From Candidatus Manganitrophus sp. (GTDB lineage Bacteria > Nitrospirota > Nitrospiria > SBBL01 > Manganitrophaceae), in the NCBI GenBank assembly GCA_028865235.1, contig CP114561.1, forward strand, positions 2,314,001-2,378,000: a stretch of 64,000 nt of DNA. The letters run 5' to 3'. Positions 27,090 to 35,803 of this stretch are shown in pieces (position 1 is the first letter of the stretch; each line of letters starts with the position of its first letter). The notes under the pieces were generated by a model that saw nothing but the letters and a program-made list of their open reading frames with translations, was not told the DNA's origin and searched no databases. A program made the translations under genes and the position numbers.

Positions 27090-28967
27090 ATGGAAAGACT
27101 GCATCCGGGTGTCTACATTGAGGAGGTCCCGAGCGGGGTTCGTCCGATCGAGGGGGTCAGCACCTCCACGGCGGCGTTTATCGGAAAGGCCGAGAAGGGA
27201 CCGCTCGACCGGGCCTTTATGGTGACGAGCTTCATCGAGTTCCAGGCGACTTACGGCACATTTCAGAACGACAGCTACCTTGCCCACGCGGCGCTCCAAT
27301 TCTTCAACAACGGAGGAAAGCGGCTCTACATCGTCCGGGTCGCGAACGGGGCGGTGGCCGCCGATGTGGCGATCGCCGATCGAAAGGGGACCCCCGCAAA
27401 GACCCTCACGATCTTTGCCAACAGCCCCGGCGCCTGGGGGAACGCGCTCGACATCGATGTCGCCGACGGCGCGCAGGATTCGGGGAACGAATTCAAGATC
27501 ACCGTCAAGCTCAATGGAACCCCTCTTGAAATCCACGACAACCTCAGCATGAATCCCGACGCGACGAACTTCGTCGAAAATGTCGTGACGGCCAACTCCA
27601 AGCTCATTAAAGCCGTGGTTGATCCGGCCAATGACACGACCAACCGGGGAACCAGCGTCAGCGGCGCCTCCCCGGCGACCAGCCTCCCCGCCGGCAACCG
27701 GAAGATGGTGGTGAACATCAACGGCGACGGACCCCAGACGATCACCCTGGCCAATCCGCTCACCACCGGGGGGGAGATCGCCACCGCCATAGAGACTGCG
27801 GTTCGGGCGCTGGTCCCGCTCCGGGGGTCGACGCCGACCACCGCTTTCACCGCCTTCACCGCCGGGTTTGCAACAGGGGTCTACACCCTCACCTCCGGCG
27901 CCGGCGGAAAGCGCTCTTCGGTCCAGGTGACCAATGCCCCGTCGGAGAATGGGGCGACCCTTCTCAAGCTGGGGAGAAACAACGGTGGAACAGAACAGGC
28001 CGGCGCCGCCATCCTCCGCCCGGCCGTCGGAACCAACTACCATGTCGGCGATGCCGCCGTGGCCGGCGCCGTGGTCAGCGCCACCCTTGGCAGCGACGGG
28101 GTCACGCCGCAGGAGATCGACTATCAGAATGGCTTCGCCCTCCTCGACGTCCGGCGGGATGTGAACATCGTCGCCGTGCCGGGGATCGGCTCGAAGACGA
28201 TGGTCGACTTCGGCGGCAACTACTGCCGCAACCGCCAGGACTGCTTCTTTGTGGGGGACATGGGGCCGGCCGACGATACCAAAGAGGAAGCGCAGGCCTT
28301 CGTGACCGGTCTCACCGTGAAGAGCTCGTATGCCGCGGTTTATTTTCCCTGGCTCAAGGCGATCGACCCGACCGGGGTTTCGCCGGAGCCGATTCTTCTC
28401 CCCCCTTCCGGCTATGTCGCCGGGATGTACGCGCGGATCGACGCCAAGCGGGGGGTCTGGAAAGCCCCGGCGGGGACGGAGGCGAACATCGGCGGCGCCG
28501 TCGGACTGACGAAAGAGATCACCGACGCCGAGCAGGACACGTTGAACCCGATCGGGGTGAATGTCATTCGGGTCTTTCCCGCCTCCGGCATCGTCATCTG
28601 GGGGGCGCGGACCGTCGCGACGCAGGCCGATCCGGAGTATCGCTACGTTCCGGTCCGGCGGACCGCCATCTTCATCGAGCAGAGCATCTACAACGGCATC
28701 CAGTGGGCGGTCTTCGAGCCGAACGACGAAGACCTCTGGGCGAGCCTGCGCCTGAATATCGGCGCCTTTATGATGACCCTCTTCCGGGCCGGTGCGTTCC
28801 AGGGGGCGACCCCGTCGCAGGCCTTCTTCGTGAAGGCCGACAGCCAGACGACGACCCAGGCCGACATCGACGCCGGGGTGGTCAACGTGATGGTCGGCTT
28901 TGCGCCGCTGAAGCCGGCGGAGTTCGTGGTGATTAAGATCAGTCAGAAGGCCGGGGAGTCGGCGTAA
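27090..28967 (+). CDS. Contractile injection system tail sheath protein
   Basis: A 625-residue protein with the sheath start LHPGVYIEEVPSGVRPIEGV and conserved STAAFIGKAEKGP. The C-terminal half carries the sheath core (VNIVAVPGI, YPPSGYVAGMYARID-like segment, VNVIRVFPASGIVIWGARTV, YRYVPVRRTAIFIEQSIYNG and an N-linked handshake strand at the end). Residues about 110-330 are a variable, Thr/Ala-rich insertion, as in long sheaths such as T4 gp18. It polymerises around the tube and contracts to drive it into a target. ATG follows CAGGGAGGGATAG. Confidence 0.95.
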   Translation: MERLHPGVYIEEVPSGVRPIEGVSTSTAAFIGKAEKGPLDRAFMVTSFIEFQATYGTFQNDSYLAHAALQFFNNGGKRLYIVRVANGAVAADVAIADRKGTPAKTLTIFANSPGAWGNALDIDVADGAQDSGNEFKITVKLNGTPLEIHDNLSMNPDATNFVENVVTANSKLIKAVVDPANDTTNRGTSVSGASPATSLPAGNRKMVVNINGDGPQTITLANPLTTGGEIATAIETAVRALVPLRGSTPTTAFTAFTAGFATGVYTLTSGAGGKRSSVQVTNAPSENGATLLKLGRNNGGTEQAGAAILRPAVGTNYHVGDAAVAGAVVSATLGSDGVTPQEIDYQNGFALLDVRRDVNIVAVPGIGSKTMVDFGGNYCRNRQDCFFVGDMGPADDTKEEAQAFVTGLTVKSSYAAVYFPWLKAIDPTGVSPEPILLPPSGYVAGMYARIDAKRGVWKAPAGTEANIGGAVGLTKEITDAEQDTLNPIGVNVIRVFPASGIVIWGARTVATQADPEYRYVPVRRTAIFIEQSIYNGIQWAVFEPNDEDLWASLRLNIGAFMMTLFRAGAFQGATPSQAFFVKADSQTTTQADIDAGVVNVMVGFAPLKPAEFVVIKISQKAGESA

Positions 28968-28990
28968 TCATCTGAAGGAGGAATACATTC

Positions 28991-29491
28991 ATGGCCAAGT
29001 TCACGGTCAATACGCATCGGTTCGATCCGTATCGCAATTTTAAGTTCAAAGTCAAAGTGGATAATCAATATGTCGCCGGCTTGAGCAAGTGCAGCTCGCT
29101 CAAGCGGACGACCGAGGTCACCCCTTGGCGGGAGGGGGGCGATCCCTCCACCACCCGCCAGCTTCCCGGGAAGACGAAATACGAGGCGATTACATTGGAG
29201 GCCGGCGTCACCCACGACACCACCTTTGAGGATTGGGCCAATCTGGTCCACAACTTCCAGGGAGACGCGGCGGGGTCGCTGAAGAACTTCCGGAAGGACA
29301 TCGCGATCGACGTCTTCAACGAGGCGGGCCAGAAGGTCTTCTCGTATAATGTCTTCCGCTGCTGGGTCTCGGAGTTTCAGGCCCTCCCCGACCTCGACGC
29401 GAGCGCCAACGCCGTCGCCATCCAACATATCAAGCTGGAGAACGAAGGATGGGAGCGGGATAAGTCGGTCACAGAACCGACCGAGAAGTAG
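28991..29491 (+). CDS. Tail tube protein (gp19/Hcp-like fold)
   Basis: A 166-residue protein of the phage T4 gp19-like tube family: DPYRNFKFKVKVDNQYVAGL, KRTTEVTPWREGGDPST, LPGKTKYEAITLEAGVTHD and a C-terminal VAIQHIKLENEGWERD. It forms the inner tube of hexameric rings. It lies 23 bases after the sheath gene with its own AAGGAGGAATACATTC site, so it is probably made in large amounts. Only one tube paralogue is present here; Afp/PVC loci carry several. Confidence 0.95.
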   Translation: MAKFTVNTHRFDPYRNFKFKVKVDNQYVAGLSKCSSLKRTTEVTPWREGGDPSTTRQLPGKTKYEAITLEAGVTHDTTFEDWANLVHNFQGDAAGSLKNFRKDIAIDVFNEAGQKVFSYNVFRCWVSEFQALPDLDASANAVAIQHIKLENEGWERDKSVTEPTEK

Positions 29492-29506
29492 GAATCCATG
29501 GGGGTT

Positions 29507-29534
29507 GTAGGGGCGACACATGCGTCACCCCTAC
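29507..29534. repeat. GTAGGGGCG palindromic element, copy 1
   Basis: A 28-base near-perfect palindrome with arms GTAGGGGCGAC and GTCACCCCTAC around ACATGC. It sits directly before the baseplate gene start at 29544. Confidence 0.75.
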
Positions 29535-29543
29535 GGATACCAA

Positions 29544-30455
29544 ATGTCAGACCCGATTGAACGTCCTGAAGAAGGGCTCTTCCTTCTCCCCGGAGGATAT
29601 CTCGATCGTGATGGAACGCTGCATCGGGAGGTGAAGATTCGCCCCCTGACCGGTCGAGAGGAGGAGTGGATCGCCGATCCGGCGCGGGAGTGGACCGAAG
29701 CCGCGCTGGTGACGGCGCTGCTGCGCCGCTGCGTCGAGCGGATCGGCCCGGAGCGGACGACCGAAGAGACGATCCGCTCGCTCACTGTCGGCGATCGCGA
29801 CTATCTGATGTTGCGGCTTCGGCAGATCACCTTCGGGAAGGGGGTGGAACTCACAGTGATCTGTCCCCGATCCGAATGCGCCAAGAAGATGGACATCGAT
29901 CTGGCGCTCGACCAGATCCCGATCGAGCCGAAGCCGGTCGCACCCCGCTATGCGATCACCCTCTCGGAAGAAGGTGGCCCGCCGCGGGAAGTTGTCTTCC
30001 GGATTCCGAATGGCGCGGACCAGGAAGCGGCGCGCGGGTGGTCCCATCTCAACGAGCGGGAACGGGTCAACCATCTCCTTGCCCGCTCCCTTCTGAAGAT
30101 CGGCGAGGTCGATGCGGTCACCCTCGACGCCGTGTCGCGACTGTCGGACGAAACAGTGGAAGAGATCACGGCGGCGATGGAACGCGCCTCCCCTTTGATT
30201 GATGCAGAAATGGAGGCGCGCTGCCCGGAGTGTGGTCATCTCTTCACACACCGGTTTGAGATTGTCCCATTCTTCTTGAATGAACTTCTTCGGGGGAGGA
30301 CGCAGCTGGAGCGGGAGGTTCACCTGTTGGGATTCTACTATCACTGGCCGTTGCGGGAGATCCTGGGGATGACCCGGCGGAAACGGCATCGTTATCTTCG
30401 GCTTCTCACCGACGAGCTCGATCGAAGAGGCCGTCCCGCCGTGGAGGTCGGATGA
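29544..30455 (+). CDS. T4-type baseplate protein (gp26-like)
   Basis: A 303-residue protein: N-terminal FLLPGGYLDRDGTLHREVKI and RPLTGREEEWIA, DYLMLRLRQITFGKGV, a CPRSECAK pair, and a C-terminal zinc-like CPECGHLF followed by LLRGRTQLEREVHLLGFYYH and WPLREILGM. This matches the T4_baseplate family of chaperone or baseplate proteins found in Mu-like and injection-system loci. The start MSDPIERP has only a weak ribosome site because the palindromic element occupies the leader. Confidence 0.78.
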   Translation: MSDPIERPEEGLFLLPGGYLDRDGTLHREVKIRPLTGREEEWIADPAREWTEAALVTALLRRCVERIGPERTTEETIRSLTVGDRDYLMLRLRQITFGKGVELTVICPRSECAKKMDIDLALDQIPIEPKPVAPRYAITLSEEGGPPREVVFRIPNGADQEAARGWSHLNERERVNHLLARSLLKIGEVDAVTLDAVSRLSDETVEEITAAMERASPLIDAEMEARCPECGHLFTHRFEIVPFFLNELLRGRTQLEREVHLLGFYYHWPLREILGMTRRKRHRYLRLLTDELDRRGRPAVEVG

Positions 30456-31423
30456 ACCCCTTCTTGAACCGGGTTTTGGCGCCGGGGTTGCGCCGGGTCG
30501 GATCGGGGCTTGCGTACCCTCGAAAGGGGACGCCTCCGATCGTCGCGCCTGCGAACATGGAATCGACTCTCGAAGAGAGCGTCGAAGGGGAGCCGGCCGG
30601 GCCGGGCGTTTCGCCTCCCTTTTGGGAGGATGCGGAGGGAGGGGAGCGTTTTGAAGCCGCGCCGATCGAGGAGAGAGCGTCCCTCCCGCCGTCCCCCTCG
30701 TCCCCACTGTCCGATCAATCGGACGAGACGCACGTAGGTGAACGAGCCGCTGCGCCGGAGCCCTTGTCCCCACAGCGGGAGCTGGAAAAGGGGCCGTTTT
30801 TAGAAGAGACGGCTTCGATTCGATCCGCTCCATTCGCTCTTCCTCCAATCACGGAGGAGCGGCCGAAGCCGATCATGGAGAGCCTCTCTTTTGAGCCGGT
30901 CGAATTTAACCGGGCCGTTCATCCGTCGCAACGGCGGTTTCAGCCGACCGGAGAAAAGCGGAGCGCCGGCGAGGGATCGGTTCAACCGGAACAAGGTCGC
31001 GCGGAACAAGGCCGCGGTCTCGATCGGCCGGCAAGAGAGATCGTCTGGGAAGTTGTTCCGGCAGACCGCAAGCGTTCCGCTCCCAAGGAAAAGGTATATC
31101 AAGCGTTCCTGTCGGGAAATCAACCATCCAAAGCGCGACCCTCCGACCCGGTGCACCCCTCTCCGGCGGAACGTACCGAGAAGGACGAAAGAACCGTCGA
31201 GCTCTCTCCGAAGGCGCCGTTTATTCCACCGCGTGGAGCGACCCTTCCGCGGCCCGCGGCAAGAGCGAAAGAGGAGAAGGGGGACTTGATTATCGAGCAG
31301 CTGGAAGTTCGGGTGGTGGCCGAGCCGGAGCGGAAACCGGAGCCTCCGAGAGCACGGCCGGACGCGCCGAAGCGCTCGGGCGCCTGGGAGACGGCGGCCC
31401 GGTATTATCTCGGAAAGGTGTGA
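30452..31423 (+). CDS. Proline/charge-rich low-complexity protein of the injection-system locus
   Basis: A 323-residue protein overlapping the preceding stop by 4 bases (ATGA). The N terminus MNPFLNRVLAPGLRR and C terminus GAWETAARYYLGKV look conserved, while residues about 30-300 are disordered and rich in Pro, Glu, Ser and Arg. Proteins with this layout occur between the baseplate protein and the DUF4255 gene in related loci. It may be a flexible linker or scaffold; it is too short and irregular to call a tape measure with confidence. Confidence 0.6.
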   Translation: MNPFLNRVLAPGLRRVGSGLAYPRKGTPPIVAPANMESTLEESVEGEPAGPGVSPPFWEDAEGGERFEAAPIEERASLPPSPSSPLSDQSDETHVGERAAAPEPLSPQRELEKGPFLEETASIRSAPFALPPITEERPKPIMESLSFEPVEFNRAVHPSQRRFQPTGEKRSAGEGSVQPEQGRAEQGRGLDRPAREIVWEVVPADRKRSAPKEKVYQAFLSGNQPSKARPSDPVHPSPAERTEKDERTVELSPKAPFIPPRGATLPRPAARAKEEKGDLIIEQLEVRVVAEPERKPEPPRARPDAPKRSGAWETAARYYLGKV

Positions 31424-31430
31424 GACGACG

Positions 31431-32249
31431 ATGAGCACCACCATCGGAAAAGTGACCGAGTCGTTGAAGAATCTTCTCGTCGGCGAAATGGTTCCGGCGA
31501 CGAATGTGTCGCTGATCTCTCCCGGCGACACAAGCGGGCAGAACAAGCGGATCAATCTTTTTCTCTACCGGGTCATCGAGAACCCCCACCTGAACAACCG
31601 GGACTGGCTGCCGAAGCGGGGGACGACCAACCAGCTCGTCGCTCCGCCGCTGGCGCTGAACCTCTTTTATCTCATGACCCCGTTTGCCCCCCTCGATCCG
31701 CAGACCGGCCTGGCCGACGCCCACGGACTGTTGGGGGAGGCGATGCGGGTCCTCTACGAAAATGCGATCATCCCGCAGACCTATTTGGAGACCGGCCTGC
31801 AGGAGGGGGAGGTGAAGGTGACCCTCCTTCCGCTCGATCTCGAGCAGCTCAGCAAGATCTGGACGGCGCTGAACAAAGATTTCCGTCTCTCGGTCGCTTA
31901 CGAAGTCTCATATGTCGAGGTTCCGGCGGAGCAAGAGCGTCCGCTGCCGAAGCGGGTCACGCAGGTCGAGCTTGATGTCCGCGCGCCCTTTAAGCAGCCG
32001 GTCCTCCAGGGGATGTCCCCTCTTTCCGGTCCGGTCGGGACGACCCTCCAGTTCACCGGGACTTTCCTGCGGGGATGGAAAGCAACGGTCCGCGTCGGCG
32101 GTCGGATCGCGGTGGAAGACCAGATGCTCTTCGAGGATCAACTGTTTGTGGCGCCGGTCCCGGCGGGACTGACGCCGGGGGTCTATGAGGTCGAAGTGAA
32201 CGTAGCGAACCTCTCCCGGCTGCGGGAGGTGTTTGAGGTGGTTCCATGA
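31431..32249 (+). CDS. DUF4255 tail terminator/cap-like protein with IPT/TIG domain
   Basis: A 272-residue protein. Residues 1-190 are a DUF4255 domain (Pvc16/Afp16 N terminus): TIGKVTESLKNLL, INLFLYRVIENPHLNNRDW, LNLFYLMTPFA and LLGEAMRVLYENAII. Residues about 195-272 form an immunoglobulin-like IPT/TIG domain (GMSPLSGPVGTTLQFTGTFL). In Afp and PVC particles the homologue caps the tube and sheath and sets the end of assembly. It overlaps the ATPase gene by 4 bases. Confidence 0.9.
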   Translation: MSTTIGKVTESLKNLLVGEMVPATNVSLISPGDTSGQNKRINLFLYRVIENPHLNNRDWLPKRGTTNQLVAPPLALNLFYLMTPFAPLDPQTGLADAHGLLGEAMRVLYENAIIPQTYLETGLQEGEVKVTLLPLDLEQLSKIWTALNKDFRLSVAYEVSYVEVPAEQERPLPKRVTQVELDVRAPFKQPVLQGMSPLSGPVGTTLQFTGTFLRGWKATVRVGGRIAVEDQMLFEDQLFVAPVPAGLTPGVYEVEVNVANLSRLREVFEVVP

Positions 32250-34480
32250 GAGCGACTAAGAGAGCGACCAAGGCCGCGCCGTTCCGCGACAGCCGGGAGT
32301 ACCTCGCCGCCGAGCTCGACTGGCTCGATCGGGCGTTATCGCTCCTGCTTCATCTCTTCCAGCGACGCGAGGCGAAAACGGAAGGGCAGGGACTTTTCCT
32401 TTCGCAGAAGGAGGCCGAGCGGCTTCTCTCTCAAAACCCTCCGGCGGACGAACCCGACGCCGAAGCGCTCCGCGCCTCGCTCGATCGGTCGCGAAGAGAG
32501 ATCATCTCCGGAAGAAAGGCGAGTCTGGAAGAAGGGGTCTATCTTTCCCTCCCTCACCTCGCGCATCTTTTTCATCTCTCGCCGGTCGAGGAGACCGCCC
32601 TTCTTGTCTCCCTTGCGCCGGAGCTCGATCCGAAATATGCCAAGCTCTACGCCTATCTTCAGGACGATCTGACACGGAAGTTCCCCAGCGTCGAACTGAT
32701 TCTGACGATCGCCCGGCTGCAAGGAGCGGTCGGCCCGCAGGGGCGTTTTCTCTTCTCCGCGCAGGCGCCGCTGCTTCGCTGGCACCTTCTCCACCCGGCC
32801 GGAGAGGCGGGGCTCCCGATTCCTCGTTTGAATCAAGGGCTCGTTCTTGACGAGCGGATCGTCGCCTTTCTCCTGGAGATTGCGCAGTTCGATGCAAAGG
32901 TCCTCCCCTATGTTCAGCCGCTTCGCCGGAAAGAGCGGGTCCTTCCGTCGCCCGCCGCGGAGGTGGTCTCCCAGCTGCAAGGCCTGATCACGTCACAGTT
33001 CCAGCAACAGAATGCCCCCCGGCGAAAAGTCCTCGCCTACTTCTACGGACCCGGCGCCCCCGATGGGCGGGGGATCGCCGAGCAGCTCTGCGAAACATTG
33101 AAGATCCATCTGATCGAGGTCGATCTGGCCGCGCTGCATCAGGCCGGGCTGGCCGGCGCCCTCCCCTTCGTGGAGGGGCTTCGCCGGATCGTCCGCGAGG
33201 CGTTGCTGCAGCCGGCGGCGCTTTATCTCTCCGGCTTCGAGAAGTGGCGGGAGGAGGGAAAAGGGGATATCTCCGTGATGGAATCTCTTTTGCGGGAAGC
33301 TTCCTGGCTCACCTTCATCGAGGGGACGGAGCCGCGGGTGCCGGGGGCGATCTCCGAAGAGAGCCTTTTTCTCCCCTTCGCCCTCCCCCTCCCCGACGCT
33401 CACCGCCGGATCGAGGGGTGGAGAGGATTGATCGACCGGGCGCCGGCGACGATCGGGAAAGAGGAGATCGAATCGCTCTCGCTCCGCTATCGGCTGACCC
33501 TGCGGGAGATGGAGGAGGCGATGTGCCTTGCCCGGGATCGGGCGACCCTCCGCTCCCCCGCGCAGCCGGAGGTGACGTGCGACGACCTTCTCTGGGCCTG
33601 CCGCGAGCGATCGCAGGTTCACTTCGGCGGCCTGGCGCGGTCGATGACCCCCCGCGCTTCCTGGGAAGATCTCGTCTTGCCCGACGCGCTTCTCCAACAG
33701 CTCCGGGAGATTGTCTCCCAGGTCCGGCACCGCCCGCAGGTTTTGCACGACTGGGGTTTTGAGAAGAAGCTCCTCCTCGGAAAGGGGATCTACATCCTCT
33801 TCATGGGGCCGAGCGGGACCGGAAAGACCCTGGCGGCAGAGGTCTTGGCGCAGATGTTGGGACGGGATCTTTTGAAGGTCGATCTCTCGGCGGTCGTCAG
33901 CAAATATATCGGCGAAACCGAGAAGAATCTCCAGCGGATTTTCTCGGGGGCCGAGCGGTCGGACGCGATCCTCTTGTTCGACGAGGCCGACGCCCTTTTC
34001 GGAAAGCGCTCCGAGGTGAAAGATGCCCACGACCGCTACGCGAACATCGAGGTCAACTATCTTTTGCAGCGATTGGAGGAGTACGAGGGGATCGTCATCC
34101 TGGCGACCAACTTCGCGCAAAACATCGACGACGCCTTCTCCCGGCGGATTCAGATGAGCATCGAGTTCCCCTTTCCGAACGAGGCGTCGCGTCTGGAGAT
34201 CTGGAAGAAGCATCTTCCGAAGGAGGCGCCGCTGGCGGAGGGGGTCGATCTCGAATATCTGGCGGGTCAATTCAAGATCGCCGGTGGGAATATCCGGAAC
34301 ATTGTTTTAAATGCGGCGTTCCTGGCGGCGGAGGCGGGGGGGCCGATTCAGATGGCGCATCTCCTTCGAGCGATCCGAAGGGAATATGAAAAGATGGGGA
34401 AACTCTTCTCCGAGTCGGAATTCACCCTTCCCCCGGCCCTTGCAACCGAGCGGGCCGCCCCAAAGAGGAGCGCCAGATGA
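32246..34480 (+). CDS. AAA+ ATPase of the injection-system locus (Afp15/Pvc15-like)
   Basis: A 744-residue protein. The N-terminal 480 residues include an older, degenerate ATPase-like region (KVLAYFYGPGAPDGRGIAEQ). The C-terminal AAA+ module has Walker A GPSGTGKT, Walker B ILLFDEADALFG, sensor 1 LATNF and arginine fingers in FSRRIQ, then an alpha-helical lid (LAGQFKIAGGNIRNIVLNAA). Homologues are required for particle assembly or cargo loading in Afp and PVC systems. It overlaps both neighbours by 4 bases, so translation is coupled. Confidence 0.92.
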   Translation: MRATKRATKAAPFRDSREYLAAELDWLDRALSLLLHLFQRREAKTEGQGLFLSQKEAERLLSQNPPADEPDAEALRASLDRSRREIISGRKASLEEGVYLSLPHLAHLFHLSPVEETALLVSLAPELDPKYAKLYAYLQDDLTRKFPSVELILTIARLQGAVGPQGRFLFSAQAPLLRWHLLHPAGEAGLPIPRLNQGLVLDERIVAFLLEIAQFDAKVLPYVQPLRRKERVLPSPAAEVVSQLQGLITSQFQQQNAPRRKVLAYFYGPGAPDGRGIAEQLCETLKIHLIEVDLAALHQAGLAGALPFVEGLRRIVREALLQPAALYLSGFEKWREEGKGDISVMESLLREASWLTFIEGTEPRVPGAISEESLFLPFALPLPDAHRRIEGWRGLIDRAPATIGKEEIESLSLRYRLTLREMEEAMCLARDRATLRSPAQPEVTCDDLLWACRERSQVHFGGLARSMTPRASWEDLVLPDALLQQLREIVSQVRHRPQVLHDWGFEKKLLLGKGIYILFMGPSGTGKTLAAEVLAQMLGRDLLKVDLSAVVSKYIGETEKNLQRIFSGAERSDAILLFDEADALFGKRSEVKDAHDRYANIEVNYLLQRLEEYEGIVILATNFAQNIDDAFSRRIQMSIEFPFPNEASRLEIWKKHLPKEAPLAEGVDLEYLAGQFKIAGGNIRNIVLNAAFLAAEAGGPIQMAHLLRAIRREYEKMGKLFSESEFTLPPALATERAAPKRSAR

Positions 34481-34728
34481 TCCGGATCAAACGAATCAAG
34501 ATCACTTACGATCGCGTTCCGCTCGACCCGCGGCAGGCGGCGATGCTTTCCAAACAGCTCCTCTCCCAGGTTCAGAAGCAGCTTCAAGGTGTCCCGGCGG
34601 GAAAAATCGAGCGGCTCTCCCCGCCGGCTGTCCGAATTTCATCGGAGAGCGCCGGCAAACCGGAGATCGTCCGGCGCGCCGCGGGGGCGATCCGCGAAGA
34701 GGTCGCCCACCGGCTCAAAAGAAAATAG
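34477..34728 (+). CDS. Small conserved basic protein of the injection-system locus
   Basis: An 83-residue basic protein starting MIRIKRIKITYDRVPLDPRQ, followed by an amphipathic helix (AAMLSKQLLSQVQKQLQGV) and a second helix rich in Arg and Lys at the C terminus. It overlaps the ATPase stop by 4 bases. No family function is known; its position between the ATPase and the CIS-tube gene suggests an assembly role. Confidence 0.6.
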   Translation: MIRIKRIKITYDRVPLDPRQAAMLSKQLLSQVQKQLQGVPAGKIERLSPPAVRISSESAGKPEIVRRAAGAIREEVAHRLKRK

Positions 34729-34737
34729 GAGAGAACG

Positions 34738-35398
34738 ATGGCAAACGGATTTTCCAATCAACCGAAGGTCTTGAAGGGGGCCTTTGTCGATTCCAATCTG
34801 CTCGCCTTCCCGCCGCTGATCGTCCCTTTCCAGTTCAACCCGGAGACGATCACCCGGCGCAAGGGGGGTGAGTGTGACGACCCCTCCTTCCCGACGGGGG
34901 AGAGAAGAGGAAGCCTCCGAAAGCGAGAGCCTCGGGGAGGCGCAGACGGTCCATACCAATCCGGAGAGCTTGTCGTTGGACATCCGACTCGACGCGACCG
35001 ACGCCTTGGAAAACGGCGATCCGATCGCCGGGGAATTCGGCGTGCTCCCGGCCCTTTCGGCCCTGGAGATGATGGTGATCCCTCGATCGGAGTCGGTTTT
35101 TGCGGGGTTGTTGGGGCTCTCGGCCGATTTCGGTTTTGGAGACCGCCAGAGCCCGCCGGTCGTCATCTTCATCTGGGGCCGGCAGCGGATCAACGCCGTC
35201 CGGATCACCGATCTGAATATCCAGGAGACCGAGTACAATCCGAACCTCAACCCCGTCCGGGTGACGGTGGGGGTCAGCCTCCAGGTGATCGGCGGGCGGA
35301 ACCCATTCAACATCTTCACGCAGGCGCAGCGGGAGCTGCTGGCGGCGCTGAATTTGGCGAACGCGCCCGATTTGGCGAAGTCGATCATTAATATCTGA
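34738..35398 (+). CDS. CIS-tube family adaptor protein (Afp7-like), one frame break
   Basis: About 219 residues after repair. The N terminus FPPLIVPFQFNPETITR is the CIS_tube/LysM-associated signature, followed by LSLDIRLDATDALENGD, PPVVIFIWG, VRITDLNIQETEYNPNLNP and VTVGVSLQVI. It adapts the tube to the hub in eCIS baseplates. The frame is lost at the G run 34863-34868 (one extra base). In Afp7 the LysM module is fused; here it is the separate next gene. Confidence 0.85.
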
Positions 35399-35404
35399 TA
35401 GGTT

Positions 35405-35430
35405 GTAGGGGCGTATTGCATACGCCCTAC
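35405..35430. repeat. GTAGGGGCG palindromic element, copy 2
   Basis: A 26-base palindrome, GTAGGGGCGTAT and ATACGCCCTAC around TGC, between the CIS-tube and LysM genes. Confidence 0.75.
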
Positions 35431-35449
35431 CGGAATAGAGGGATGATCT

Positions 35450-35734
35450 ATGATCTACAAAGGCTCGCGCTACACCCGGACCGAAGTGATCGCCCCCGAG
35501 AACGCCGAGGGGAAGACGCCGCGAGTGCTGGAGAGCCGGGAGATTCCGAAAACCCCCGGCGTCTTCGAGCACATCGTCAGCGAGGGAGAACGATTGGATC
35601 ATCTGGCGCATCGGTTCTATGCCGATCCGAAGAAATATTGGCTGATCTTGGATGCAAATACGGATGAGTTAAATCCGTTTCATCTCCTCAAGCCGGGCCG
35701 GCGGATCCGTGTCCCGCAGAATCGGATTGTGTAA
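35450..35734 (+). CDS. LysM-like injection-system baseplate protein (gpX/Afp7 C-terminal type)
   Basis: A 94-residue protein. Residues about 40-92 form a LysM-like module: FEHIVSEGERLDHLAHRFY, YWLILDANTDELNP and HLLKPGRRIRVPQ. In phage and eCIS baseplates such modules sit at the base of the tube and contact the hub. It lies between two palindromic repeats. Confidence 0.85.
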   Translation: MIYKGSRYTRTEVIAPENAEGKTPRVLESREIPKTPGVFEHIVSEGERLDHLAHRFYADPKKYWLILDANTDELNPFHLLKPGRRIRVPQNRIV

Positions 35735-35753
35735 TGGTTGTGATGTGGATCGT

Positions 35754-35781
35754 GTAGGGGCGACGCATGCGTCGCCCCTAC
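35754..35781. repeat. GTAGGGGCG palindromic element, copy 3 (perfect)
   Basis: A perfect 28-base palindrome with arms GTAGGGGCGACGCA and TGCGTCGCCCCTAC, in the 69-base gap before the hub gene. Confidence 0.85.
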
Positions 35782-35803
35782 GGCAGAACCAACGTGGGGG
35801 ATC

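Noticed and set aside
27024..28043. Antisense open frame opposite the sheath gene
   Set aside because: Low-complexity Gly/Arg/Val-rich translation typical of an antisense shadow; the sheath frame is certain.
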